Origin: Minisyncoccus sp041650175
GTDB lineage: Bacteria > Patescibacteriota > Minisyncoccia > Minisyncoccales > Minisyncoccaceae
DNA: 64,000 nucleotides
NCBI GenBank assembly: GCA_041650175.1
Contig: JBAZLS010000002.1
Coordinates: 42,549 to 106,548 of the forward strand
Direction of reading: 5' to 3'
Shown here: in pieces, positions 24,801 through 33,683 of the stretch
Numbering within the stretch: the first letter of the stretch is position 1
How the letters are laid out: every line of letters begins with the position of its first letter
Notes under the pieces: model-generated
What the model was told of the DNA's origin: nothing
Seen by the model: the letters and a program-made list of their open reading frames with translations, nothing else
Databases searched by the model: none
Program-made: the position numbers and the translations under genes

Positions 24801-25322
24801 TATGGCGGACAAAATGAAGAAAATGCAGAATCTGTTGCGTCAATTATTAGAGCAATGTCCATAGCAATACTTTTAATTATTACTACTCTCGTAATACAAT
24901 TCAATTCTTTTAGGAAGACCTTTATTATTTTAATAACAATACCCCTTGCATTAATTGGAGTATTCTTCGGTATGGCCATATTTAATGTTAATTTAAGTTT
25001 TCCTGGACTTATCGGTATAATGGCTTTATTTGGGATTGTGGTTAAAAATGCTATTATTCTTGTCGATAAAATTGATTTGAACATAAAGAGCGGAATTCCT
25101 TTTGATGAATCTGTTATCGACGGAGGAAAATCAAGATTAGAAGCTATTTTTATTACTTCTACATGTACTATTCTAGGAATCTTACCAATTACATTGTCAA
25201 ATGAAACGTGGATGTCCTTAGGCGGAGCCATAATTTTCGGGTTATCATTATCATCACTTTTTACCCTTTTTATAATACCTACTCTTTATAAGATGTTAGT
25301 TGGAAGAGAAGAAAAATTTTAA
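21900..25322 (+). CDS. RND family efflux permease
   Basis: An AcrB/HAE-type proton-driven exporter of 1140 residues, longer than the usual 1030-1050. It has an N-terminal soluble extension (1-40), TM1, two large periplasmic-type loops (YPGGSPSDVEEFVTKKIE and PVGQKIEQTDTDVKKIE), and the proton relay: D440-D441 in LLVDDAIVVV and K1049 in VVKNAIILVD. Between TM6 and TM7 (about 534-580) two additional hydrophobic helices precede a cytoplasmic charged loop, which accounts for most extra length. It lies 9 bases after its adaptor. No outer-membrane factor gene is in the window. Substrate unknown. Confidence 0.92.
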   Translation: MNDIQNNTQINKEDKDITDITIEQKYLQNLKFDSNLKKSWFNFFVSKFRIVVLIILLITFAGIYCFTVLPRESNPEVKIPIAMITTVYPGGSPSDVEEFVTKKIEIGISGIKGIDKITSNSSNSFSLVKVEFDTKEDIDDSIRKVKDKITSIQNNLPDDAKEPVVTEISLDDQPIWTMVMTGPYDGFVMREYGENIKDELEKITGVKEVKISGGDESEFEVAYNPEKLIFYNLSADQANSIIKATNISIPSGNFDGNKFSYPINTNAKIYTIEEIKNIPISHTDSGSIVYLKDLAEIKEVSIKKTSLSRLSTNKSQAQDAITISLIKRTGSSIINTVNEAKEKVDAQINSMPAGIKYDVTTDSAKIVNDDFEQLTHDFILTLVLVFGILFLTVGFKEGIVASLAVPLVFFIAFTCLYLLGMSLNFLSLFSLILSLGLLVDDAIVVVSATKQYMRTGKFTPEEAVLLVLNDYKMVLTTTTLTTVWAFLPLLFCSGIIGEFMKSIPVTVSITLISSLLIALVINPALIAFLERLRVTKKIFFIVEALILVFAGISLALGNLWGYGIGAILIILELLLIRWYDRKGSAILTKNFSLSRAERDDDNLIKEKIRNQEKSEGKGFANKLMYGILKLDSILPFYEKYLRKVLVTPKSRLITILGAFGMLIIAICLPAFGIVKSEFFPTSDSDYVYINFRAPVGQKIEQTDTDVKKIEEKLITYDEIKSFSTIIGRSSSGSYSDKSNLASITIILKDKKNRKVKNYDFADQLRNDLADINGGAITITTPSGGPSTGSAFEANIRGDDLNTLNTITSELSKKLSTIDGVVNVDISLKDSTPDYTFDLDSVKMSQNNLTAAYVGSALRMAISGTDVSTIVENGEEIKIIARFAKDKIPTLDDIQNLQILNTKNQAVFLKDIATINLKPSVDKITRVDQKRTVVLSADTTAKTNSNLVLEKFEKKIADYKMPEGYTIDYGGQNEENAESVASIIRAMSIAILLIITTLVIQFNSFRKTFIILITIPLALIGVFFGMAIFNVNLSFPGLIGIMALFGIVVKNAIILVDKIDLNIKSGIPFDESVIDGGKSRLEAIFITSTCTILGILPITLSNETWMSLGGAIIFGLSLSSLFTLFIIPTLYKMLVGREEKF

Positions 25323-25343
25323 TATTCTTCAAAATAAAATTTC

Positions 25344-25372
25344 TTGACTCTAATTGGATAAAATGCTATAAA
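25344..25372 (+). promoter_or_regulatory. Promoter of rplU
   Basis: TTGACT, 17-base spacer, TATAAA (25367-25372), 28 bases before the ATG. Confidence 0.75.
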
Positions 25373-25400
25373 TTGTCTATATTTAAATAAATAAAAGACT

Positions 25401-25712
25401 ATGATTGCAGTAATAAAAACAGGTGGAAAGCAATACAAAGTTGCTCCTGGACAAAAAATCAAAATAGAAAAAATAGATAATCAGGAAGGAGAAATGGTCA
25501 CTTTCGATGAAGTTTTACTTATCGGAGACGAAAAAATAATTGATATTGGAACTCCAGTCGTTGAGGGCGCCAAAGTAACTGCTAAAGTTATAAAGCAAGA
25601 CAAGGGTGAAAAAATAGTTATTTTTAAATATAAGCCTAAAAAAAGATATAAAGTAAAAAAAGGACATAGGCAATTTTTTACCGAAGTAGAAATTACTGAT
25701 ATCAAGAACTAA
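25401..25712 (+). CDS. rplU: 50S ribosomal protein L21
   Basis: The 103 residues match L21 throughout: MIAVIKTGGKQYKVAPGQ, EGEMVTFDEVLLIG, GAKVTAKVIKQDKGEKIVIF and KYKPKKRYKVKKGHRQ, ending in VEITDI. L21 binds 23S rRNA in the large subunit. In most bacteria rpmA (L27) follows; here a terminator follows, so rplU stands alone with its own promoter. Confidence 0.97.
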   Translation: MIAVIKTGGKQYKVAPGQKIKIEKIDNQEGEMVTFDEVLLIGDEKIIDIGTPVVEGAKVTAKVIKQDKGEKIVIFKYKPKKRYKVKKGHRQFFTEVEITDIKN

Positions 25713-25723
25713 TCTATTAAACC

Positions 25724-25752
25724 AAAAAAGAGCGATCCTCGCTCTTTTTTGT
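25724..25752 (+). terminator. Intrinsic terminator after rplU
   Basis: AAAAAAGAGCGA, TCC, TCGCTCTTTTTT. Confidence 0.85.
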
Positions 25753-25753
25753 T

Positions 25754-25812
25754 TTAAGCTTTGAGATTCTGCTTTCGCTCCATAGGCAGGCAAACAGGAA
25801 TAGCAAGAGGAA
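25754..25812. repeat. Decayed copy of a second dispersed repeat
   Basis: CTGCTTTCGCTCCATAGGCAGGCAAACAGG resembles the sharper copy at 57787-57834 (CCAGCTTTCGCCCTCCATAGGCGGGCAAGCTGG). Confidence 0.5.
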
Positions 25813-25885
25813 AGACATTTTATGAGATTCCTTTTTTTCAAAGGAATGACAAAAGACAAAAGAATCAACCACAATAACATTAGTC

Positions 25886-25982
25886 TGTCATTGCGAGTCC
25901 GTAATCGGACGAAGCAATCTAATGGCATGATTATAAAATAGATTGCTTCGTCATTCGCTTTGCTCATTTCCTCGCAATGACA
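25886..25982. mobile_element. Gene-less inverted-repeat element of the AGATTGCTTCG family
   Basis: It begins TGTCATTGCGAG and ends CTCGCAATGACA; inside, CGAAGCAATCT and AGATTGCTTCG face each other around about 20 bases of AT-rich filler. The termini and arms are the same as those that flank the two GIY-YIG genes at 33812 and 38730, so this is a non-coding relative, 97 bases long. Confidence 0.65.
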
Positions 25983-25992
25983 GTTCGATAAC

Positions 25993-27363
25993 TTAGAAAT
26001 CAATTTCGCCTTCTTTGAAGTCAAAATTTGTTTCAAGATTCCTAAAGCTTGCCTTTTGTTTGTCGAATCCGATTTCAACTCTTCCGATAGGTCCATTCCT
26101 ATGCTTAGCGATGATAATATCAGCAATTCCTTTTCTAGGAGTATCTTCATGATAAGCTTCTTCTCTATAAATAAACATTACAATATCAGCATCTTGCTCC
26201 AAACTTCCAGATTCCCTCAGGTCTGATAATCGAGGAATTTTTGGCGTTCTTTGTTCAACTGCTCTTGATAATTGGGATAATGCAAGAACAGGAACATTTA
26301 ATTCTCTTGCTAATATTTTTAGAGAACGTGAAATCTCTGTAACTTGCTGGACACTGCTTATCATATGGTTAGATGGTTCAATTAATTGCAAATAATCAAT
26401 TACGATAAGTCCGAGGTCATGATTAGCTTGTAATCTTCTGGCCATTGCTTTCATCTGGAGTACGCCACAATTGCAGGTATCATCGATAAATATCGGAGCT
26501 TCGGAGAGTGTTCCTAGGGCTTGTTGAAGTTTTTCAAAATCATCAGTTTCATGAGAAAGCATACCTTGTCTTATCTTCCAAGAATCAATATTAGACTCGG
26601 AACTGATTAATCTATCAATTAATTGTTCTTTGGCCATCTCAAGAGAAAATAATCCAACAGCCTTTTTTTCTTTAAGGGCAATATTTTTGGCAATATCAAG
26701 AGCAAGACTACTTTTACCCATAGCTGGTCTAGCTGCCAAAATTATCAAGTCTGATTTTTGTAATCCAGAAAGCATTGCATCTAGTCCATTAAACCCAGTT
26801 GCAACACCTCGGAGCGATCCTTTTTCTTTCGATAATTTGTCAATTCTTTCAAATGCATCTTCAAGGTATGGTTTAATTGGAAGAAAAGCATTAGTCATAC
26901 TTTTTTGAGTAATGCTGAATATTTTTCCTTCAGCTCTGTCGAGCAGGTGGTCTGCATCTTGTTCTTCTTCATATCCCATCAAAGCAATATCTTGTCCTGC
27001 GCCAATAAGATCTCGCAAAACTCTTTTCTTTTGTACGATTTTTCCATACGAAAGTACATGACTAGCAGTAGGTACGCAATTGATAAGTTCAGTTAAATAG
27101 GCAATTCCTCCTATCCTTTCTAAATTATTCTGTTCTTTTAGCTTTGAAGATACAGATATCAGGTCAATCGGTTCGCCTTTGGTAAATAAATCAGTGATGG
27201 CTTTATATATTTCAGAGTGCCCTGGTTTATAAAAATCTTCAGTATGCAAAATATCAGCCACTTTTATAATGGCGTCTTTATCAAGCATTAATGAGCCTAG
27301 TAAACTCTTTTCTGCTTCTGTATCCTGCGGAGGAAGTCGTACTTGTGAAGATTTATTAGACAT
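25993..27363 (-). CDS. dnaB: Replicative DNA helicase
   Basis: Hexameric helicase that unwinds DNA at the fork. The 456 residues have the N-terminal primase-interaction domain (PPQDTEAEKSLLGSLMLD), the linker, and the RecA-like ATPase with Walker A ARPAMGKSS (near 205), LFSLEMAKEQL, Walker B LIVIDYLQLI, and the DLRESGSLEQDADIVMFIYRE segment. The C-terminus ends soon after the arginine-finger region. No intein is present. Divergent from glyS. Confidence 0.97.
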   Translation of the reverse strand: MSNKSSQVRLPPQDTEAEKSLLGSLMLDKDAIIKVADILHTEDFYKPGHSEIYKAITDLFTKGEPIDLISVSSKLKEQNNLERIGGIAYLTELINCVPTASHVLSYGKIVQKKRVLRDLIGAGQDIALMGYEEEQDADHLLDRAEGKIFSITQKSMTNAFLPIKPYLEDAFERIDKLSKEKGSLRGVATGFNGLDAMLSGLQKSDLIILAARPAMGKSSLALDIAKNIALKEKKAVGLFSLEMAKEQLIDRLISSESNIDSWKIRQGMLSHETDDFEKLQQALGTLSEAPIFIDDTCNCGVLQMKAMARRLQANHDLGLIVIDYLQLIEPSNHMISSVQQVTEISRSLKILARELNVPVLALSQLSRAVEQRTPKIPRLSDLRESGSLEQDADIVMFIYREEAYHEDTPRKGIADIIIAKHRNGPIGRVEIGFDKQKASFRNLETNFDFKEGEIDF

Positions 27364-27497
27364 TGCCTATAATATAGCAAGCTAAAAATTATAAGTCAAT
27401 TTTTATAAATGATGTCAAATAATAATATTTCAAACGCTTTTATTTTCCTAAAAATGTGATAGTATATAGCTTATAATCCGTTTATGTACATAGAGTT

Positions 27498-28853
27498 ATG
27501 GAAAATTTAGAAAAGATAGTATCGTTCTGTAAAAGAAAAGGTTTTATATTCCAATCGTCTGATATTTATGGTGGATTTGGAGGATTTTATGATTACGGCC
27601 CCTTAGGAGTAGAACTAAAAAATAACATCAAAAAATCTTGGTGGAACTATACTGTTTATCAAAGGACAAATGTTGTTGGATTAGATAGTGCTATTATTAT
27701 GAATCCAAAAATCTGGGAAGCTTCTGGTCATACCAAGACTTTTTCTGATCCATTGGCTGAATGCAGAGAATGCCACAAAAGATTCCGTACAGATCATTTG
27801 ATAAAAGAACAGAATTGCGATGAAGCAAAACTCAAGTGTCCTAATTGCAAAGGTTCATTTATGCCTTCACGGCAGTTTAATCTTATGCTCAAGACATTTA
27901 TTGGTCCAGTAGAAGACGAAGCTAGTGTTGCTTATTTAAGACCAGAAACTGCTCAAGCAATTTTTGTTAATTATCGTAATATTTTAGATACTCAAAGGGT
28001 AAAACCTCCTTTCGGTATTGCCCAGATAGGAAAAGGATTCCGAAATGAAATAACTCCAGGAAATTTTATTTTTAGGACAAGAGAATTCGAACAAATGGAA
28101 TTAGAATTTTTTGTAAAACCTGGAGAAGATGAAAAATTCTTTGAATATTGGGTAAATGAAAGGATGCGCTGGTATACTGAAGTACTTGGAATAAAGAAAG
28201 AGAATCTTCGCATTGCCTATCAAGCCAAAGAAGATTTGGCTCATTATGCAAAAGCCTGTGGAGATATAGAATATAAATTTCCAATTGGCTGGTCAGAGAT
28301 AGAAGGCATTGCCAATAGGTATGATTTTGATTTGACCCAGCATGAAAAATATTCAGGAGCAGATTTGAAATATTTTGAAGCAGAAACAGGCGAATCATAT
28401 CTGCCTTACGTAATAGAACCTTCCTGCGGTGTTGATAGGGTTGCTCTTGCGCTTCTTTGCGAGGCTTATAGTGAAGTCGAAGGAGGCAGGACTACTACGA
28501 CCGAATCAGCAAAAGAAGTTGAAACGGTTTTGGGTTTAGATAAAAAGCTTTCTCCAGTGAAAATAGCAATTTTGCCTTTAGTGAAAAACAAAGAGGTTAT
28601 TACCGGAAAAGCAAAAGAAGTTTATAATCTTTTATCTCCCCATTTTTATTGTGAATATGATGAAGCAGGAACTATCGGCCGCAGGTATAGGAGACAAGAC
28701 GAAATAGGAACTCCATATTGCATTACTATCGACTTTGATACGGTTGAAAAAGATAATTCTGTCACAGTGAGAGATAGGGATACAATGGTTCAAGAAAGAA
28801 TGGAAATCAGTAAATTAGTTATGTATTTTTATAAACAATTTAATAACTTATGA
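27498..28853 (+). CDS. glyS: Glycyl-tRNA synthetase (single-chain, class II)
   Basis: Alpha2-type GlyRS of 451 residues, the form shared by Archaea, eukaryotes and many bacteria. It starts KIVSFCKRKGFIFQSSDIYGG, has motif 2 (GKGFRNEITPGNFIFRTREFEQME), a zinc-like pair CRECHKRF and CPNC, motif 3 (EPSCGVDRVALALL) and the C-terminal anticodon-binding domain (PVKIAILPLVKNK, CEYDEAGTIGRRYRRQDE). It overlaps the next gene by 4 bases (ATGA). Confidence 0.96.
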   Translation: MENLEKIVSFCKRKGFIFQSSDIYGGFGGFYDYGPLGVELKNNIKKSWWNYTVYQRTNVVGLDSAIIMNPKIWEASGHTKTFSDPLAECRECHKRFRTDHLIKEQNCDEAKLKCPNCKGSFMPSRQFNLMLKTFIGPVEDEASVAYLRPETAQAIFVNYRNILDTQRVKPPFGIAQIGKGFRNEITPGNFIFRTREFEQMELEFFVKPGEDEKFFEYWVNERMRWYTEVLGIKKENLRIAYQAKEDLAHYAKACGDIEYKFPIGWSEIEGIANRYDFDLTQHEKYSGADLKYFEAETGESYLPYVIEPSCGVDRVALALLCEAYSEVEGGRTTTTESAKEVETVLGLDKKLSPVKIAILPLVKNKEVITGKAKEVYNLLSPHFYCEYDEAGTIGRRYRRQDEIGTPYCITIDFDTVEKDNSVTVRDRDTMVQERMEISKLVMYFYKQFNNL

Positions 28854-29863
28854 ACTTTAATATTCCTTATCGTTTTCAATTATTTCTGCCAATCATAATT
28901 TGGGCAATAATTTGTTTTGTTTTTAATATTGCTACTGTTTTAAATATTGCTAATTTTGAGCTAGAAACACAAAATATTTTCTTGATTATTTCTTTTAGTT
29001 ATCTTTTGCTTATAATATTTGGTATAACTGCAAAAAATATACCTATTTTTCCATTTTCATTAAATGAAATAAAAATCCTAAATAAAAATATCAAAGACAA
29101 TAAGCTTATTCCTAATATCAACACGAATGAGGTATCAGAAACGCTTGCGGTTCTTTCTAACTATTCAAAAATATATTTAGCAGAGGCTTTTTATTTTGGA
29201 ATCGGATATTTAATTCTGATCTGCGTTTGGCAGTCAATTTTTTTCAATAGTTACTTCGATATATTTATTACTTTTATAACAGGAATTGTTGCTATTTCAC
29301 TATTGATAGGATTTACCTTATTCTGGTTTCAATTCCAATCTTTTAATGTCATTAAGGAATGCCGCGATTTTTTACTTTCAAAAGGCTTATGTTCAATTGA
29401 GACATATTTTTCTAGCATAAGGGCAAAATTTTTCTTTTTAATCTTCTTTTTCGTTGATACGTTATTATTATATTTCTTATCACTTCTCAGTGGAGGCAAT
29501 GATGGCATTATTATCTTTCTTTCTGGGCTTGTGATGATTATTTTTGTCACTTCCATTATGTTTTTCTATTTGAATAAGTCCTATAATGAATTCTTTGATT
29601 TGGCAAAAATAGTTTCAGAAGAAGATTTATCTATTTTTTCGACAGGAAGTCTTGATAAAGAATTTGTAGATCTGTCGAAAAATCTGAATGAAATATCAAC
29701 TAGGCTTTATTCTTCAAAACAAGAAGCGGTAGAATCTAAAAAGGAAATGGAAAAAAGAGTAGAAGAACTTGAAAGGTTTTTTGACCTTACAGTCAGCCGA
29801 GAAGAAAAAATGATAGAATTGAAAAAAGAAAATGAGAGTTTAAAGAAAAAATCAAACAAATAA
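28850..29863 (+). CDS. Membrane protein with HAMP-like and coiled-coil tail
   Basis: A 337-residue protein with about six membrane helices in residues 10-245, a short linker resembling HAMP (FFDLAKIVSEEDLSIF) and a C-terminal coiled coil ending ELERFFDLTVSREEKMIELKKE. That last motif is common as the linker before a histidine kinase core or response domains, but no output domain follows. It may signal through a partner. Translationally coupled to glyS through the ATGA overlap. Confidence 0.7.
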   Translation: MNFNIPYRFQLFLPIIIWAIICFVFNIATVLNIANFELETQNIFLIISFSYLLLIIFGITAKNIPIFPFSLNEIKILNKNIKDNKLIPNINTNEVSETLAVLSNYSKIYLAEAFYFGIGYLILICVWQSIFFNSYFDIFITFITGIVAISLLIGFTLFWFQFQSFNVIKECRDFLLSKGLCSIETYFSSIRAKFFFLIFFFVDTLLLYFLSLLSGGNDGIIIFLSGLVMIIFVTSIMFFYLNKSYNEFFDLAKIVSEEDLSIFSTGSLDKEFVDLSKNLNEISTRLYSSKQEAVESKKEMEKRVEELERFFDLTVSREEKMIELKKENESLKKKSNK

Positions 29864-29869
29864 AATTTG

Positions 29870-31135
29870 ATGTACAAAAAAACAATACTTAAAAATGGAC
29901 TTCGCATAATCACAATAAATCAAAAAGAAACTCAAGCAGCAGCAGTTTTTGTATTGGTCAAGACAGGGTCTAAATATGAGACAAAAAATATTTCAGGAAT
30001 CTCTCATTTTTTAGAACATATGTATTTCAAGGGTACGAGAAAAATGAAGAATTTACAGGAAGTTGCTGAAAAATTAGATAGAATCGGAGGAAGTTATAAT
30101 GCTTTTACGGGCGAAGAATGCACAGGATATTATGCAAAAGTTGATTCAAGTCATTTTGATATTGCATTAGAGTGGGTTGCCGATATCTTCCTTAATTCTA
30201 AAATTCCGGCAAATGAAATGGAAAAGGAAAGAGGTGTGATAATAGAAGAATTGAATATGTATAAAGAAAATCCGATAATGCATATCAATCAGATATGGAA
30301 AGAGGTTTTATACGGAGACCAGCCAGCTGGATGGGATATTGGAGGGACAAAAGAAAGTGTATTAAATATTACCAGATCCCAAATTCTGAAATATATCGAA
30401 GATGCATACAAGCCAAACAATACCGTTATCTGTGTTGCTGGAAATTTTAATGAAGAAGAAACAATTGAAAAAATTAATAAGTATTTTTCAATTATGAAAA
30501 AAGGAAAGATAATTAATAAATTACCAGTAATTGAAAATCAAACGAAACCTCAAATAAAAATTTGTTTTAAAAAAATCAAGCAGGCAAATATAATTCTTGG
30601 ATTAAGAACATACAATATGTTTGATGATCGCCGTTATGTTTTGAATATTATTTCTGCTTTTTTAGGAGGAATGATGAGCTCTAGATTATATGGGCAGGTT
30701 GTTGATAAAATGGGAGCTGCATATTATATTTATACAAGTAGTGATAATGACAGCGATACAGGTTATTTAGCAGTTTTTTCTGGCGTCGAAAATGGAAAAT
30801 TGTTTTTAGTAATCGAAACTATACTAAAAGAATTTAGAAAGTTAAAAAAACAAAAAGTTTCTGAAGAAGAACTTCGAAAAGCCAAGGATTATATAAAAGG
30901 AAAAATGGTATTAGGGCTTGAAAGCTCTGATTCTAAAGCTTCATATTATGGAATGCAAGAATTAATGACTGATAAAATATATTCTTCAGAACAAATTTTT
31001 AAAAAAATAGAATCAATAACAGCTAAGGATATTATGGAAGTTGCTAATGATATATTCAAGGACGAAAAACTAAACTTAGCTATTTTAGGGCCATACAAAA
31101 GCAAAGATGATTTTAGAAAGATATTAAAAATATAA
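29870..31135 (+). CDS. M16 family zinc peptidase
   Basis: The 421-residue protein (start ATG 29870; a TTG directly before is less likely) has the inverted zinc motif HFLEH (46-50) and the distal glutamate in EKERGVIIEELNMY about 75 residues later, as in mitochondrial processing peptidase and PqqL-type enzymes. The C-terminal half is the inactive partner domain (IILGLRTYNMFDDRRY, GGMMSSRLYGQV). It probably degrades or trims small proteins. Starts 7 bases after the previous gene. Confidence 0.93.
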   Translation: MYKKTILKNGLRIITINQKETQAAAVFVLVKTGSKYETKNISGISHFLEHMYFKGTRKMKNLQEVAEKLDRIGGSYNAFTGEECTGYYAKVDSSHFDIALEWVADIFLNSKIPANEMEKERGVIIEELNMYKENPIMHINQIWKEVLYGDQPAGWDIGGTKESVLNITRSQILKYIEDAYKPNNTVICVAGNFNEEETIEKINKYFSIMKKGKIINKLPVIENQTKPQIKICFKKIKQANIILGLRTYNMFDDRRYVLNIISAFLGGMMSSRLYGQVVDKMGAAYYIYTSSDNDSDTGYLAVFSGVENGKLFLVIETILKEFRKLKKQKVSEEELRKAKDYIKGKMVLGLESSDSKASYYGMQELMTDKIYSSEQIFKKIESITAKDIMEVANDIFKDEKLNLAILGPYKSKDDFRKILKI

Positions 31136-31139
31136 TTAT

Positions 31140-32195
31140 ATGGCAATAAAAACTGAATCAAAAAAAAATATTAATAATATTAGAATCGATTTTACTTGGT
31201 GGGGAATCCTTCGAGTTGTTTTGGTGCTAATCGGCGTTTATACTATTTATATTGTACACGACAGCCTTATGATGATTATCTTGGGGTTAGTGATTTCAGT
31301 CTTACTAAATCCGTTTATCGACTTTTTTGAAAAAAAGAAAATACACAGATCTGTCGCGACAATTATTGTTTATTTACTTGCAGTTGCACTGATTTCTTTA
31401 TTTATTTTTCTTACTATTCCTCCAATTCTGAATGAATTACTTTCTTTTTCGAATAATTTTTCTAATTATTTTAATAATATAAAGCCTTTGCTTGAGATAT
31501 ACTCATCAAGCTTTTTTAATAACCCATCATTGCTTTCAAGCGGTCTTCAGGAAAATTCTCTAAAACTGGTATCAGAATTATGGACAATTGCATCAATGAT
31601 TGCCAATGGGATATTTTCTGTAGTAACTATTTTCACATTTGCTTTTTTCTTTTCTATCGAAGAAAAAGAAATAACTGACTTTATAAAATTATTTTCACCG
31701 AAGAAGCTAGAAAATGACATTATTAAAAGCTGGAATAAGAGTAGAGCAATGGTTTCATATTGGTTCGGCGCAAGATTATTATCTTCAGCTGCTGTAGCAA
31801 TTATGTGTTTTGTTGGATGTTTAATGCTACATCTTAAATTTACTGTTTCGTTATCTCTTCTTGCAGGTCTCTTGAATATTGTTCCGGTTGCAGGTCCAAT
31901 TTTTTCAGGTGTTTTATTCGCAGGCGTTGGAGCTTTGGATTCATGGACAACTGCTATTTTAGCCGTAATTATGCTGACAGTGGCTCAGCAGATTGAAAAC
32001 AATTTATTGACTCCTTTAATTACAAAAAAATTGATTGGCCTTCCAAATTTCTTAATTTTAGCCTCCATTTTAATTGGAGGGCAAATTGCAGGAGTAATTG
32101 GAATGTTTTTAGCAATACCAGCTGGCGGAATTTTATATGAAACAGCAAAGAATTATATTTTAGCAAAAAAGAATAGAAAAGATGAAGATGAATAA
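31140..32195 (+). CDS. AI-2E family permease-like protein
   Basis: A 351-residue integral membrane protein of the PerM/AI-2E family: TM helices near 25-60, 75-95 and a cluster at 210-340, with a soluble helical domain between. Characteristic are LGLVISVLLNPFIDFFEKK near the start, and LLAGLLNIVPVAGPIFSG and QQIENNLLTPLITKKLIGL near the end. Members export autoinducer-2 or act as cation/proton antiporters; the substrate here is unknown. Follows the M16 gene by 4 bases. Confidence 0.88.
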   Translation: MAIKTESKKNINNIRIDFTWWGILRVVLVLIGVYTIYIVHDSLMMIILGLVISVLLNPFIDFFEKKKIHRSVATIIVYLLAVALISLFIFLTIPPILNELLSFSNNFSNYFNNIKPLLEIYSSSFFNNPSLLSSGLQENSLKLVSELWTIASMIANGIFSVVTIFTFAFFFSIEEKEITDFIKLFSPKKLENDIIKSWNKSRAMVSYWFGARLLSSAAVAIMCFVGCLMLHLKFTVSLSLLAGLLNIVPVAGPIFSGVLFAGVGALDSWTTAILAVIMLTVAQQIENNLLTPLITKKLIGLPNFLILASILIGGQIAGVIGMFLAIPAGGILYETAKNYILAKKNRKDEDE

Positions 32196-32216
32196 TAGGA
32201 TAACTTCTAAACTAAA

Positions 32217-33683
32217 ATGAAGAAAATTTTTATTACCACAGCAATCGACTATGTTAATGGATTGCCGCATATCGGGCATGCACTTGAAAAGATTCAAGCA
32301 GATGTTCTTGCGCGCAGACATCGCAAGCTTGGCGATAGTGTCTATTTTATTTCTGGAACTGATGAGAATAGTCTTAAAAATGTCCAGAGCGCTGAAAAAG
32401 CCGGAATGGAAGTAAAAGAATATGTCGATGAGAATTATCACAAGTTTGCTGATATGAAACAAGCTCTTGAACTGACTTATGATGATTTTATCCGTACAAC
32501 TGAAGAAAGGCATATTATTGGAGCTCAAAAATTATGGCAAGCTTGCAATAAGGATATCTACAAGAAAAACTATGGCGGTCTTTATTGTGTTGGTTGTGAA
32601 GAATTTTACAAAGAAGAGGATTTGATTGATGGACTTTGCCCCGAACATAAAAAAGCGCCAGAATATATAGAAGAAGAAAATTACTTTTTTAAACTTTCTA
32701 ATTACAGTGAAAAAATAAAAGAAGCAATAGAAAAAGATGAAATTAAAATCGTTCCAACAGCTCGAAAAAATGAAATCCTAAGTTTTATAAGTTTAGGATT
32801 GCAAGATTTTTGTATTTCAAGATCCTGTGAGAGGGCAAAAGGTTGGGGAATTGACGTTCCTGCCGACCCTAGTCAAAAAATTTGGGTATGGTTTGATGCA
32901 CTCTCTAATTATATTACAGCGTTAGGATATGGAGCAAAAAACACAGAGAAATTTGAAGAATTTTGGCTTGCTGATAATGCTCGAAGGGTTCATGTAATCG
33001 GAAAAGGGATTACCAGATTTCATGCTATTTATTGGCCAGCAATGCTTATGTCCGCTGGATTGCCTTTGCCAAAACTTATTTTTAGTCATGGATATATTAC
33101 TGTTGATGGTCAAAAGATTTCTAAAAGTATTGGCAATGTCATTAATCCCTTTGAATTGAGTCGAAAATATGGACCAGAAGCAGTAAGATATTTTTTACTG
33201 GCAGAAATTCCGGCTTTGGGCGATGGAGATTTTTCCTATGAAAAACTAGAAAAAAGATATAATTCCGATTTAGCTAAAGGATTGGGAAATTTATTTGCTC
33301 GGACTCTTGCTATGGTTGAAAAAGCTGGCTTTAAGGATTTTAAAATAATACCTAATGAATTTACAATAAAAGAGATTGAAAATATCAAGAAGCAATACGA
33401 TGATAAATTTTATATTTTTAACGAAACCTTAAAAACCATTTGGGAATTGGTATCGTCATGCGATAAGTATATTGAGGAAGAAAAACCTTGGACTATTACA
33501 GATGAAGAAAAAAAGAAAGAAGTGTTTTCTAATTTGCTTTATTCGCTTAAAAATATATCCGAGTTCATAGACCCATTCTTGCCAGCAACGGCAGAAAAGA
33601 TGAGACAGGGATTAGGAGAAGATAATGAAGTTTTTAATGTCAAGAAAGGCGAACCACTATTTCCAGTAATTACAGTTGATTAG
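32217..33683 (+). CDS. metG: Methionyl-tRNA synthetase
   Basis: Class I synthetase, 488 residues. HIGH is HIGH itself (H18-H21 in GLPHIGH), the zinc knuckle reads CVGCEEF and CPEH, the KMSKS loop is KISKS (about 300), and the C-terminal helical anticodon domain includes ETLKTIWELVSSCDKYIEEEKPW. There is no EMAP/tRNA-binding tail. The TAG stop (33681-33683) shares its last two bases with the first bases of a dispersed repeat, so the repeat has landed exactly at the gene end. Confidence 0.97.
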   Translation: MKKIFITTAIDYVNGLPHIGHALEKIQADVLARRHRKLGDSVYFISGTDENSLKNVQSAEKAGMEVKEYVDENYHKFADMKQALELTYDDFIRTTEERHIIGAQKLWQACNKDIYKKNYGGLYCVGCEEFYKEEDLIDGLCPEHKKAPEYIEEENYFFKLSNYSEKIKEAIEKDEIKIVPTARKNEILSFISLGLQDFCISRSCERAKGWGIDVPADPSQKIWVWFDALSNYITALGYGAKNTEKFEEFWLADNARRVHVIGKGITRFHAIYWPAMLMSAGLPLPKLIFSHGYITVDGQKISKSIGNVINPFELSRKYGPEAVRYFLLAEIPALGDGDFSYEKLEKRYNSDLAKGLGNLFARTLAMVEKAGFKDFKIIPNEFTIKEIENIKKQYDDKFYIFNETLKTIWELVSSCDKYIEEEKPWTITDEEKKKEVFSNLLYSLKNISEFIDPFLPATAEKMRQGLGEDNEVFNVKKGEPLFPVITVD

